Positions 1 through 7,898 of a stretch of DNA of 23,476 nt are shown one piece after another. The notes beneath the pieces were generated by a model that ran no database searches, was not told the origin of the DNA, and worked only from the letters and a program-made list of their open reading frames with translations. Source of the stretch: Candidatus Bathyarchaeota archaeon (lineage in GTDB: Archaea > Thermoproteota > Bathyarchaeia > TCS64); assembly GCA_014730055.1 (NCBI GenBank), contig WJIV01000029.1:1-23476 (forward strand). The letters are read 5' to 3'. Position numbers and translations under genes: made by a program. The first letter of the stretch is position 1, and each line of letters starts with the position of its first letter.

Positions 1-63
1 CCTATAACCCTCTAGGATTCGAAAAAACTAATAAAATCTGTACTCTAATTCTATTGTAAATAT

Positions 64-1065
64 ATGTTTAATTTTATAAGTCGTCTTAAAAATACCGCAA
101 TTTTCCAAGGAAATTTAAACAAAAGGGGGTATTTTGAAGGTTGGTATTTTAAACAGGTTGGAAATTTCGGGAATAACAAATTAGCTTTCATTCCTGGAAT
201 TTCATTAAGTGGTGTTGACGATCACTCATTTATTCAAGTTTATGACGGATCATCTGGCTATTCTAAATATATAAAATTCGAACTAGAGGAGTTTCTACCT
301 AAAAAAGATCCTTTCAGCATAGAAATAGGTAACTGCTGCTTCAAACTTACTGGAATAGAAATAGATATTCCAGAAATGGATATTGTTGGATCATTAAAAT
401 ATTCCAAACATTCCCTCTACAAGTCGAGATGGTTTGAACATGGGATAATGGGCTGGTATGGCTTTGTACCTTTTCTGGAGACGTATCATGGATTAATTAG
501 TATGAACCATAATGTCGATGGAAAAATGAATATTGGAGGTACAGATCATGTTTTTAATGGGGGTAAAGGCTATATTGAAAAAGACTGGGGACACAGTTTC
601 CCCTCTTCTTGGATTTGGATGCAATCTAACAGTTTTTCAAAAACTAGAACAAGTCTTATGGTATCAGTAGCAGTAATACCTTGGCTAAGATCCAGCTTCG
701 TTGGGCATATTGCCGTATTGCTAATCGATGATGAAATTATTAACTTTTCTACTTACAGAGGGGGGAAGATTACCTCCCTTGTATATCGGGAAGATGGTGT
801 ATCTTTGATAGTAGAAACAGGAATATACTCACTGAAAATTAATGCTATTAGAGGGGACTCTGCTGTGCTCCATTCTCCATTAAAAGGTGAAATGAAAGGT
901 AGGACCATCGAGAGCTTATCTGGAATCTTAGAGGTATCTTTGATCTGTAAAAAAGGAGATAAACAAGTATTTTCTGATATAGGGCAAAATGCAGGTCTAG
1001 AGATTATGGATGAGAATAAGGATTTAGGACGAAGATTAGGGTTTAAAAGTGTATCAGATGCTTAA
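64..1065 (+). CDS. Tocopherol cyclase-like family protein
   Basis: A 333-residue protein resembling the tocopherol cyclase family (PF14249). Plant and cyanobacterial members close the chromanol ring of prenylated quinols; archaeal members have no established substrate. Seen in the sequence: an early GWYFK block (residues 26-30), an aromatic-rich centre with WFEHGIMGWYG (123-133), and the family's hallmark acidic/aromatic block GYIEKDWGHSFP (169-180), followed by a SWIWMQSN stretch. The remainder is predicted beta-rich, as expected for the lipocalin-like fold. There is no signal peptide or membrane helix. The ATG at 64 lacks a Shine-Dalgarno, and an AT-rich element lies about 27-37 bases into the window, so a leaderless or short-leader transcript is likely. 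The next gene converges on it. Two UbiA prenyltransferases lie 13 kb away, so a link to prenyl-quinone or lipid chemistry is possible but unproven. Family assignment is fairly secure; function is not. Confidence 0.8.
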   Translation: MFNFISRLKNTAIFQGNLNKRGYFEGWYFKQVGNFGNNKLAFIPGISLSGVDDHSFIQVYDGSSGYSKYIKFELEEFLPKKDPFSIEIGNCCFKLTGIEIDIPEMDIVGSLKYSKHSLYKSRWFEHGIMGWYGFVPFLETYHGLISMNHNVDGKMNIGGTDHVFNGGKGYIEKDWGHSFPSSWIWMQSNSFSKTRTSLMVSVAVIPWLRSSFVGHIAVLLIDDEIINFSTYRGGKITSLVYREDGVSLIVETGIYSLKINAIRGDSAVLHSPLKGEMKGRTIESLSGILEVSLICKKGDKQVFSDIGQNAGLEIMDENKDLGRRLGFKSVSDA

Positions 1066-1082
1066 TGTTTTAATCGATAATC

Positions 1083-1089
1083 TTTTTTT
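1083..1089 (+). terminator. Oligo-T run downstream of the tocopherol cyclase-like gene
   Basis: Seven consecutive T residues lie 18 bases after the stop codon, in an AT-rich convergent intergenic region. Archaeal RNA polymerase can terminate on oligo-T without a hairpin. This is inferred from position and composition only. Confidence 0.35.
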
Positions 1090-1203
1090 AGGATCAAATT
1101 TTACATTTGTTTTAAAGGATTTTATTTAGATGCTAGAACCTTGGAACGTATGATACAGGAAATTGGTTGAAATGTTTTTTATTGTTGATTGAACTCAGTA
1201 TAA

Positions 1204-3909
1204 TTAGATTCGTTTAAAGTACTTTCTCACCTCCTGGAGTATAAATGCAAGACTTGAGAATGATATTACTCTCACCCAGTCCGTCATTGATAGTTGCATC
1301 GTACCTAGGAATCTCTGCAGGAATGGGTTAATTGTTGATAAGTATAGTAGTAAAACGCTTACAATTGTTGATAATATCATATACCTATTTGTTAAGAACC
1401 CTTTACTGAATATTGACTCTAATCTTGATCTACAGTTATGAGCGTTAAAGACCTGATACATTGCTAGAGAGATGAAGGCAATATTCTGAGCTTGAAATAC
1501 AGAAGAGGTGTTAAGCTTATTGCTGTATAGATATAATATCCCTGCAGCCATTATAGTGCTTACATATCCTATACTCTCCATAATTTCTTTATCAATTATC
1601 GGTTTATGCCTTGGTCTGGGTGGCTGATTCATATAACCTTCTTCCATAGGCTCCAGTGCCAAAGGAATGGTGAGTAAACCATCGGTAACTAGGTTAACCC
1701 ATAATATCTGTATAGGGGTCACTATAATTGGGGCTCTAGGAAAGAGGATTAACGCACCTATTAGAGCTATGATCTCTCCTACGTTAGTGGTTACGAGGAA
1801 TTTCACTACTTTTGTAATGTTCTCGAAAACTAGACGCCCCTCCTCTATGGCGTTTACTATAGTGGCAAAGTTATCATCTGCGAGAATCATATCTGCTGTT
1901 TCTTTAGTGACATCGGTCCCGGTAATACCCATCGCTATACCAATGTCAGCAATCTTTAGAGCTGGTGCGTCATTTACCCCATCACCAGTCATTGCAACTA
2001 CATGATCTTGTCTACGGAGGGACTCGATAACCCTATATTTTTGAGAGGGAGAGGTCCTAGCAAATACCGAAATTTTATCAATACTGTTATCTATTTCATA
2101 ATCATCCATCATATCAAGTTCCTCTCCAGTAAAGACCAAACCGTCATTAAGGATACCAACCTCTTTTGCAATCGCCTCCGCAGTAGTTTTGTGATCACCT
2201 GTAGCCATTATAACCCTCAGACCAGCTGCTTTACATATCTCAATGGATTCGACTACTTCATCTCTAGGAGGATCTATCATTCCTACAAGGCCAACAAAAA
2301 TTAATGTCCGGTCACCGGACTCTAATCCGTTGAATATTTCGTGAATAGAAGACCCTCCCTCTAGGTAAGCAATACCGAGAACCCTGTAGGCTTTGTGAGC
2401 AAGTTTCTCAGCCTGATTGAGGATCATTTCCTCTAGTTTTTCATCAATTACTAGACATTTATCTGAGATACAGTAATGGCTTGATAAACTTAGAACGGTC
2501 TCGGGAGCCCCTTTTAGATTTATTAAGAAATTATCTTGCTTTTCCATATCTAAAGTAGCCATGAATCTCCTCTTCGGATCGAAAGGGATCTCATTAACCC
2601 GTTTATACTTCGAATCAAATTCAGAGGGCTCAAGTCCTCCTTTATTTGCCGCCACAATTAATGCTGCTTCAGTTGGATCTCCGAATATTTTCCAGGTTGT
2701 TTCTTTTTCTATCTCGTCTCTAACAAGCTTGGCATCATTGCATAATGAAGAGGTTCTCAATAGTAAATCTAAGGCAGGGTGATCCGATGCTTTAACGATT
2801 TTTCCGTCTTTGATTATGTCCCCCTTAGGTTCGTATCCAATACCATCAATGTTGTAAATCCCATCCGGGGTTACTATCTCTCTAACTGTCATCTGGTTAA
2901 GGGTCAATGTTCCAGTCTTGTCGGTCACTATTACCTCAGCGGTCCCTAAAGTATCGACCGCCTGCAGTTTTCGTATAATGGCTTTTCTTTTAGCCATTCT
3001 ATTTACCCCAACAGCCATTGTAACTGTCAATACGGCAGGTAATCCCTCTGGAATTGCTGAGACTAGAGTTGCCAAAGATATCAAAAACATCTCAAGTAGA
3101 GAATAACCTCGTAATACCCCAATTATAATTGTCAAGAAGCTGGAAATAACAGCTAAGCCACCGAGTGACCTCGTAAGCCTGTTTAAATCCATCTGTATCG
3201 GTGTAATTACCTCACCGGATTCCTCGATCAATCCAGCAATCTTGCCGATCTCAGTATCCATTCCTGTTTCTACTATCACCGCACGCCCTCTACCATGGGT
3301 CAACAGTGTACCTGAGAAGAGCATATTCACCCTATCAGCCACTGATGTCTCAATAGGTAATTTTTCACTACTCTTTCTAACCGGAGTGCTTTCTCCGGTC
3401 AACATCGATTCATCAACTTCAAGATTAAGTGCCTCAATAATTCTAGCGTCGGCAGGTACCCTATCTCCTGTTTCAATAATCAATAAATCACCAGGCACTA
3501 TACTTCTAGCCTTTATTCTGGTAGCTATACATCCCCCAAAATCAGGGCAATCTCTAAGTACCTTGGACTCAGGAGAACTCAGTGACTTAATAGCCTCAAG
3601 AGCCTTTTCTGCCCGATACTCCTGAACAAATCCGACAATAGTGTTTAATATAATTACAGATAAAATCACGATACTATCAAATGTCTTACCAGCCAGGAAG
3701 GATACTAAAGATGCTATGAAAAGCAGAATAACAAGATAATTTGAGAGTTGCCTAAGTAGTAATCTTAAAGTCGAACCCGATTCATCTTTGTGAAGCTCGT
3801 TATAGCCATATTTCTCAAGACGTCTCTGCGCCTCATCCATGGTAATACCAGAATCAGTGGACTCAAGTTTTTCCAAAACGTCGTTTTCAGTAAGAGCATG
3901 CCAGGACAT
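1204..3909 (-). CDS. P2-type (Ca2+-ATPase-like) cation-transporting P-type ATPase
   Basis: A 901-residue integral membrane pump that uses ATP to move cations across the cytoplasmic membrane. All P-type motifs are present: the actuator TGES loop (171-174), the phosphorylated Asp in DKTGTLT (D330), KGAPE in the nucleotide domain (466-470), TGD at 570-572, and TGDGVND (641-647). Helices M1-M2 lie near 50-100, M3-M4 near 245-305 and M5-M10 from about 700 to 898. Ion-site residues resemble SERCA and PMR1: PEGLP in M4 (287-291), NVGE in M5 (709-712) and NLVTDG in M6 (739-744). In M8 the acidic residue equivalent to SERCA Glu908 seems to be Ala (SLAMYQ, 814-819), which would weaken site I. Ca2+ is the likeliest substrate, but Na+ or Mn2+ cannot be excluded. 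It converges on the previous gene and has its own promoter region upstream of 3909. Confidence 0.93.
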   Translation of the reverse strand: MSWHALTENDVLEKLESTDSGITMDEAQRRLEKYGYNELHKDESGSTLRLLLRQLSNYLVILLFIASLVSFLAGKTFDSIVILSVIILNTIVGFVQEYRAEKALEAIKSLSSPESKVLRDCPDFGGCIATRIKARSIVPGDLLIIETGDRVPADARIIEALNLEVDESMLTGESTPVRKSSEKLPIETSVADRVNMLFSGTLLTHGRGRAVIVETGMDTEIGKIAGLIEESGEVITPIQMDLNRLTRSLGGLAVISSFLTIIIGVLRGYSLLEMFLISLATLVSAIPEGLPAVLTVTMAVGVNRMAKRKAIIRKLQAVDTLGTAEVIVTDKTGTLTLNQMTVREIVTPDGIYNIDGIGYEPKGDIIKDGKIVKASDHPALDLLLRTSSLCNDAKLVRDEIEKETTWKIFGDPTEAALIVAANKGGLEPSEFDSKYKRVNEIPFDPKRRFMATLDMEKQDNFLINLKGAPETVLSLSSHYCISDKCLVIDEKLEEMILNQAEKLAHKAYRVLGIAYLEGGSSIHEIFNGLESGDRTLIFVGLVGMIDPPRDEVVESIEICKAAGLRVIMATGDHKTTAEAIAKEVGILNDGLVFTGEELDMMDDYEIDNSIDKISVFARTSPSQKYRVIESLRRQDHVVAMTGDGVNDAPALKIADIGIAMGITGTDVTKETADMILADDNFATIVNAIEEGRLVFENITKVVKFLVTTNVGEIIALIGALILFPRAPIIVTPIQILWVNLVTDGLLTIPLALEPMEEGYMNQPPRPRHKPIIDKEIMESIGYVSTIMAAGILYLYSNKLNTSSVFQAQNIAFISLAMYQVFNAHNCRSRLESIFSKGFLTNRYMILSTIVSVLLLYLSTINPFLQRFLGTMQLSMTDWVRVISFSSLAFILQEVRKYFKRI

Positions 3910-4252
3910 TCAGAATACAGTTAACTGGTAAAAGATAAAAATATTAATTTAAAAAAAATGCTAGAAATGCGAACTTCTCAATCAAATAAAAATGAAGATT
4001 AATAGAAGTTTCTGTTACTTAGTTTTTGAGTCTCTCAACTATATGTTAAAAAATACGAGTTGACACAAAATCAACCAACTAAAAGTTCAGCTATTTAGTA
4101 GTTTAGGTTCATAATCAAAAATAGCTATTGAACTTATTCAGCAAGGTGGAAATATCAAGGATTTGTCAAGTAATAACGTTGGATAAATATTCTATTTCTT
4201 TTATTATCAAACTGTTAAATACTTAGTACAAATACACGATTATGGGAAATTT
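3910..4252. other. 343-base intergenic region between divergent genes
   Basis: AT-rich spacer between the divergently transcribed cation ATPase and the DUF350-like gene. For the minus-strand gene an AT-rich TATA-like stretch lies about 3940-3955. For the plus-strand gene TTAAATAC lies about 4215-4222, a suitable distance for transcription to begin a few bases before the ATG at 4253, and GGGAA just precedes that ATG. It also holds the imperfect inverted repeat at 4083-4135. I see no convincing reading frame or tRNA. Confidence 0.6.
4083..4135. repeat. Interrupted inverted repeat (potential stem-loop)
   Basis: Left arm 4083-4096 consists of AAGTTCA then GCTATTT. The right arm is AAATAGC (4119-4125), a three-base interruption, and TGAACTT (4129-4135). 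This gives 14 paired bases with one 3-nt bulge and a 22-nt loop. It could be an RNA hairpin or a regulator site in the divergent promoter region. The arms are read directly from the sequence; any function is unknown. Confidence 0.5.
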
Positions 4253-4735
4253 ATGATCGGATCAGCTTTAATTTACGCATTAGTTTTGTGGTTCATCCGT
4301 GCATTACTTTCAAGTGTAATATGCCTACTAATTGGATACCTAGGTATCAAGAGTGTCTCATTCATCACCAGCAAGGTGAACGAATTTGAAAGTATTAAGG
4401 GCAATGCGATTGCTACAAGCCTATTCCTCGGTGGTTTTTTCGTTTATGCAGGATTGGTCATTTATGGCTCCATGGTCAATCCATTTGTTCTTTCTCAGAG
4501 AGTCCAATTCTTCTCTTTTTTCAACATAACGAGACTACTCGTGGTTCTCATGAGTTTCATAGTTAGCTTCCTTTTTGGAGGTCTACTTTACTTCATTTTT
4601 GCTCAACTCAATATCTTCAACGTGGACCTAGATGATATTAATAAGGACCCTGTGGCCATAGGGGCGTTTCTGCTGTGCTACCAAATATTCCTTGGACTCA
4701 TAGTATTTGCCAGTCTTAACGTGCCATTGGGATGA
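4253..4735 (+). CDS. Four-helix membrane protein, DUF350-like
   Basis: A 160-residue, strongly hydrophobic protein with about four membrane helices (roughly residues 5-33, 52-76, 90-117 and 132-156). The halves look like an internal duplication: a polar stretch ending in KGNAIATSLFLGG (49-61) is echoed by NKDPVAIGAFLLCY. This layout is typical of DUF350 membrane proteins (known family, function poorly defined); the assignment is tentative. GGGAA precedes the ATG, and a TATA-like element about 35 bases upstream supports this start. The stop codon overlaps the start of the next gene by four bases (ATGA at 4732-4735), so translational coupling with the transglutaminase-like protein is likely. 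The two may work together at the membrane. Confidence 0.65.
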   Translation: MIGSALIYALVLWFIRALLSSVICLLIGYLGIKSVSFITSKVNEFESIKGNAIATSLFLGGFFVYAGLVIYGSMVNPFVLSQRVQFFSFFNITRLLVVLMSFIVSFLFGGLLYFIFAQLNIFNVDLDDINKDPVAIGAFLLCYQIFLGLIVFASLNVPLG

Positions 4736-5565
4736 ATATGAGCACGAGAATTCTCAGAAAAACAGTCATCTCGATATTACTATTACTGACCTTAATAGTG
4801 CCCTATTGCAATGCTACGACAAGCGGAGGAGTATATCCACCTCAGTTCACCTATAAATCAGGGGAATGGTATGACTCCTGGGGCATCACACGCACCAATG
4901 CCTATGGCGGGAACGGTTATCTTCCATTTATTCTCTCCGAAACAATTGGGGAAAACAGGGATATAGCTTTCATGATGGGTGAGAACTTCAGGAACAGCTA
5001 CCTTGATAGACAAAATATGGCAGCTATGATACTAGATTATGTTCAAACATGGGTCCAGTACGGATATGACGTCGATAATGTATTTCTGAACAAGGTTCCA
5101 CAAGATGAATGGGCATGGAATGCGGACGAACTGGCATATGCATTCAATGAGACTACAGGAGTAGCAGCCATAGGGGACTGCGAGGATATGGCCTTTCTGT
5201 GTGCTACCCTATATCTAGGAGCTGGGATAGACATAGCCATAGTTGATGCTCCGGGACACGTCGCGTTATTAATATGGTTACCCGATTATCCAAACGCCAA
5301 TAAATACTGGGACCTTACAAATGATGAGCGAGGAACGGGTTGGATCTGGGTCGAGGCAACTGGACCAACAAATCCTCTAGGCTGGACACCATCAGAGTAT
5401 ACGGACGGCTTCTGGACCGCTTGGTCAATGGATGGCGACACATATATCGAACATGACCCTGTTGATAATTTGACTGAAGACTCAGAAGAGGGCGAAATAA
5501 GTATCTGGGATATAATTATTACCATCATAATTATAGTATTTTTCCTACTTTCTAACAGAAAATAG
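4732..5565 (+). CDS. Exported, membrane-anchored transglutaminase-like protein
   Basis: A 277-residue protein with an N-terminal signal peptide or anchor (basic residues to about 10, hydrophobic 11-24, probable cleavage near 28-30). The extracytoplasmic domain is transglutaminase-like, and a C-terminal hydrophobic helix (258-273) ends in a short basic tail. The likely catalytic triad of the papain-like/transglutaminase fold is visible: C150 in GDCEDM, H176 in GHVALL, and an acidic residue at E208 in WVEATG. Tryptophan-rich segments around 47-50, 127-129 and 204-207 suit a surface domain. Prokaryotic relatives include peptidases and peptidoglycan or protein modifiers, but substrate cannot be told from sequence. 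It overlaps the upstream DUF350-like gene by four bases. A second in-frame ATG lies six bases downstream and is an alternative start. Confidence 0.8.
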   Translation: MNMSTRILRKTVISILLLLTLIVPYCNATTSGGVYPPQFTYKSGEWYDSWGITRTNAYGGNGYLPFILSETIGENRDIAFMMGENFRNSYLDRQNMAAMILDYVQTWVQYGYDVDNVFLNKVPQDEWAWNADELAYAFNETTGVAAIGDCEDMAFLCATLYLGAGIDIAIVDAPGHVALLIWLPDYPNANKYWDLTNDERGTGWIWVEATGPTNPLGWTPSEYTDGFWTAWSMDGDTYIEHDPVDNLTEDSEEGEISIWDIIITIIIIVFFLLSNRK

Positions 5566-5785
5566 TCTGATCAAGGTTATTCATATTTTAAAGAACCCTC
5601 AATTCACTAAAAGCCAAAAGAAGCGAAAATAGCTAGAAGGACAGAATAAGAGGACAACTATTATCACACTTGATTTCATCATATTTCTGTCCATATTTGC
5701 TTACTTTATTAATATTGATTCCACTTTGGGTGGATCAGAGGAAGATCAAAGCCAGAAATCATTATATCTCAAAATTAAGCGTATC

Positions 5786-6034
5786 CTAGTTCGCTGCAGA
5801 CACCTTATCGACTACATGCATGGTCAGAGTGGACTTTACATTGTTTATTCTTCTTAGCCTTGTGAGGATTAATTCTTTTATCTGCTGGGTTGTCTCAGAG
5901 TTGATGATCGCGATTATATCATATGATCCATACACTGCGAATATTTCCTTGACGTCAGGGATGCTCCTAAGTTCCTCCATTACCTCCTCTTCAGTACCCA
6001 AATTAGTGGTCAATAGTACATACGCGGAATTCAT
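5786..6034 (-). CDS. Stand-alone Lrp/AsnC ligand-binding (RAM) domain protein
   Basis: An 82-residue protein matching only the C-terminal effector domain of Lrp/AsnC regulators (PF01037). It has the beta-alpha-beta-beta-alpha-beta order: AYVLLTT at the start, a helix around EEEVMEELRSI, then the diagnostic IFAVYGSYDIIAII segment (31-44), and a final strand with TMHVV. No helix-turn-helix precedes it, so it is not truncated from a visible larger gene. Such single-domain proteins are common in archaea; they oligomerise, bind amino acids, and may modulate full-length Lrp proteins. An AT-rich TATA-like stretch lies upstream (about 6069-6082 on the minus strand). It has no operon partner and is divergent from the nitroreductase. 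Confidence 0.88.
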   Translation of the reverse strand: MNSAYVLLTTNLGTEEEVMEELRSIPDVKEIFAVYGSYDIIAIINSETTQQIKELILTRLRRINNVKSTLTMHVVDKVSAAN

Positions 6035-6246
6035 GTTTTATCCAAGAATTATAGCAAAATTAATCTTACCACCATAAAATATAGAGAAGAAAATAGAAAA
6101 ATAAGCTAACACAATAATTTCCTAGAGATATAACATAATAAAACGAAAGATCTGCATATTTAATTGAAAAAAGAATAATTGAATGCAGGTCTAATCCCTT
6201 GCTTCAATGCTTATTTGCAGATCTGATCATCTATATTTCGATAGAC

Positions 6247-6789
6247 ATGGAGTTCAAAGAGCTTGTTAGAAAAAGAAGGAGCATCCATTACTTTACTGAT
6301 CAAACTGTATCATTGGATTCTATTGAGTATGTTATAGATGCGGCTAGGTGGGCGCCTTCAGCAGGAAACGCCCAGCCAACACGGTTCATAGTGGTACGAG
6401 ACGAAGAAATACGAGAAGGTATCTGGAAATCCACAACTGGGATAGAGGGCATAATGCCACAGAACTTCATCAAGAAAGCACCTATCAATATAGTTGTGGT
6501 TACCGACACGGAAGCTTATAGAGGTAAGCAATCAAGAATCAGATCAGATCTCTTCTCGATACAAGACTCATCGGCAGCCATCATGAATCTTCTATTAGCA
6601 GCAGCGAACCTCAATATGGGTGCCTGCTGGGTGGGAATGTTCAGAGAAGAACCATTAAGAGAACTATTCAATCTACCCCCACACATCAAACCTGTAGCAA
6701 TAATACCCTTCGGACATACGAAATCAAAAGAGAAGCCAAGGAAGAGGAAGTCAATCAAGGAGATAATTTATTATGACTCCTTCCAATAA
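6247..6789 (+). CDS. Nitroreductase family protein (FMN-dependent)
   Basis: A 180-residue protein of the nitroreductase fold: FMN-binding oxidoreductases that transfer hydride from NAD(P)H to nitro compounds, quinones or flavins. Features seen are the N-terminal FMN phosphate-binding RKRRSIHYF region, the conserved WAPSAGNAQP loop (about residues 34-43), and the MGACWVGMF segment late in the protein. The length is within the usual 170-220. I start it at the ATG at 6247 (MEFKELV...), because that is where family members normally begin. An upstream in-frame ATG at 6199 would add 16 unconserved residues. It leads a redox and hydrolase cluster, but a 140-base gap to the next gene leaves operon membership uncertain. 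The physiological substrate is unknown. Confidence 0.88.
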   Translation: MEFKELVRKRRSIHYFTDQTVSLDSIEYVIDAARWAPSAGNAQPTRFIVVRDEEIREGIWKSTTGIEGIMPQNFIKKAPINIVVVTDTEAYRGKQSRIRSDLFSIQDSSAAIMNLLLAAANLNMGACWVGMFREEPLRELFNLPPHIKPVAIIPFGHTKSKEKPRKRKSIKEIIYYDSFQ

Positions 6790-6931
6790 AAACATGAATA
6801 GAATAATATCCACGGAAAATTAGACCATAATAAAATGTTTAGCATGTTTTAGAGAATAATTCTTCAAGAAGTATATACTAGCAAAAAAAGACTGGAGAAT
6901 TTAATAACGCTCTAATTATTACAAGGGACGG

Positions 6932-7165
6932 TTGGCAGTTTCTGAGAACATTGGAACCGCGGAGTACATCTTTGGGCTATACGAGGAGTATGGATTTGAG
7001 GATCCTAATCTCGAGTCATTCAAGTTCCTAGGATGCAGCGTAGGTGGTTCCATTCTAGAGGTAGCCTGCTACGAAGCCAGCGTAGCTGGATCCGTGTGTA
7101 TTCACCCTTTCCCGATGATGGATCCTTCTACAGGTGGTTCCAACTCTTCCCCTCAGTCTCGCTGA
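6932..7165 (+). pseudogene. Probable alpha/beta-hydrolase remnant
   Basis: A 77-codon frame opened by a TTG. Its middle reads like the nucleophile-elbow part of an alpha/beta or dienelactone hydrolase: a helix (GTAEYIFGLYEEYG), a strand running into GCSVGG (G-x-S-x-G-G), a helix, then a strand VAGSVCIHPFP. The N-terminal half, the catalytic Asp and the His of a full-length enzyme (about 220-300 residues) are missing. Upstream to the nitroreductase there is only AT-rich sequence with stops. Another short frame overlaps its end in a different phase (7033-7266), so a frameshift or deletion is plausible. I cannot exclude a short genuine protein or chance. It directly precedes the MBL hydrolase. 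Confidence 0.35.
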
Positions 7166-7256
7166 AACATGAAAAGACTGGAAGATATCTTTATGATTCC
7201 CTAAAAGTCGACATATTATTAATCGAGCCTACAAATTACAAGATGAGAGTATCAGT

Positions 7257-7886
7257 TTGGAATTAAATATCATGTATCTCGGGCAGTCTGGGTTTCTTAT
7301 ATCTAAAGATGAATCAAGTCTACTCATTGACCCGTACGGTGAAAAATCAGGGGACGTTGAAGGGGATCTAGTATACTGCACTCACGCCCATTCAGACCAC
7401 ACGAGTGGCGTACCCGCCTTCATGGAGCGTAATCCGAAGGCGATCTTGGTTGCAAACCACGAGGTTATTCAAAAGTTTCAGAAATTCAAGGATAGGGTTG
7501 TGGTAGCAAGAGAGGGTGAAATCTATAATCATGGAAATTGGGCGCTTGAGTTTATCAAGGGAGAGCATGGGCTACTGGGTTGTCTAAATATGATGGTGGC
7601 TGTGAGAAATGGTGAGGATTCCTTCGGGCACTGTGGTGATACTATAACTTTGAAAGGTTTCTATAATGCAGGACTAAACGTTCTGGCTGTACCCATTATT
7701 GGATTATTAACCACATCACCTAGCAAAGCTATAGAGGAGTTGAAAAAATTTACAAAGCCTCTCCCCGTGGTTGTGCCTATGCATTGGTTACTTAGGAGCC
7801 CTAATTCTTTCTGTGAAAGCCTTTCTGAGAACCTGCCAAGTACAAGATGCATAGTACCTGATAAAGGGAAGATTCTTCAAATTTGA
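7257..7886 (+). CDS. MBL-fold metal-dependent hydrolase (UlaG/YtnP-like)
   Basis: A 209-residue metallo-beta-lactamase-fold protein. Metal ligands are visible: HAHSDH (H43, H45, D47, H48), H104 in KGEHG, D128 in HCGDT and H176 in PMHW. The compact size and LGQSGFLI start resemble the UlaG/L-ascorbate-6-phosphate lactonase-like group often annotated as Zn-dependent hydrolases; the actual substrate is unknown. The TTG at 7257 is chosen because it keeps the first beta strand (LNIMYLG), whereas the first ATG at 7272 would cut it off. The EFR1 gene starts 12 bases after the stop, so the two are probably co-transcribed. Confidence 0.85.
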   Translation: MELNIMYLGQSGFLISKDESSLLIDPYGEKSGDVEGDLVYCTHAHSDHTSGVPAFMERNPKAILVANHEVIQKFQKFKDRVVVAREGEIYNHGNWALEFIKGEHGLLGCLNMMVAVRNGEDSFGHCGDTITLKGFYNAGLNVLAVPIIGLLTTSPSKAIEELKKFTKPLPVVVPMHWLLRSPNSFCESLSENLPSTRCIVPDKGKILQI

Positions 7887-7898
7887 GAATAATTTAGA

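Noticed and set aside
1667..2304. Open frames on the plus strand inside the cation ATPase gene
   Set aside because: They lie opposite a clear full-length P-type ATPase and have no recognisable domains.
5655..5869. A plus-strand open stretch of about 70 codons with a hydrophobic segment after the transglutaminase gene
   Set aside because: It has no good start codon, and it overlaps the Lrp/AsnC gene on the other strand.
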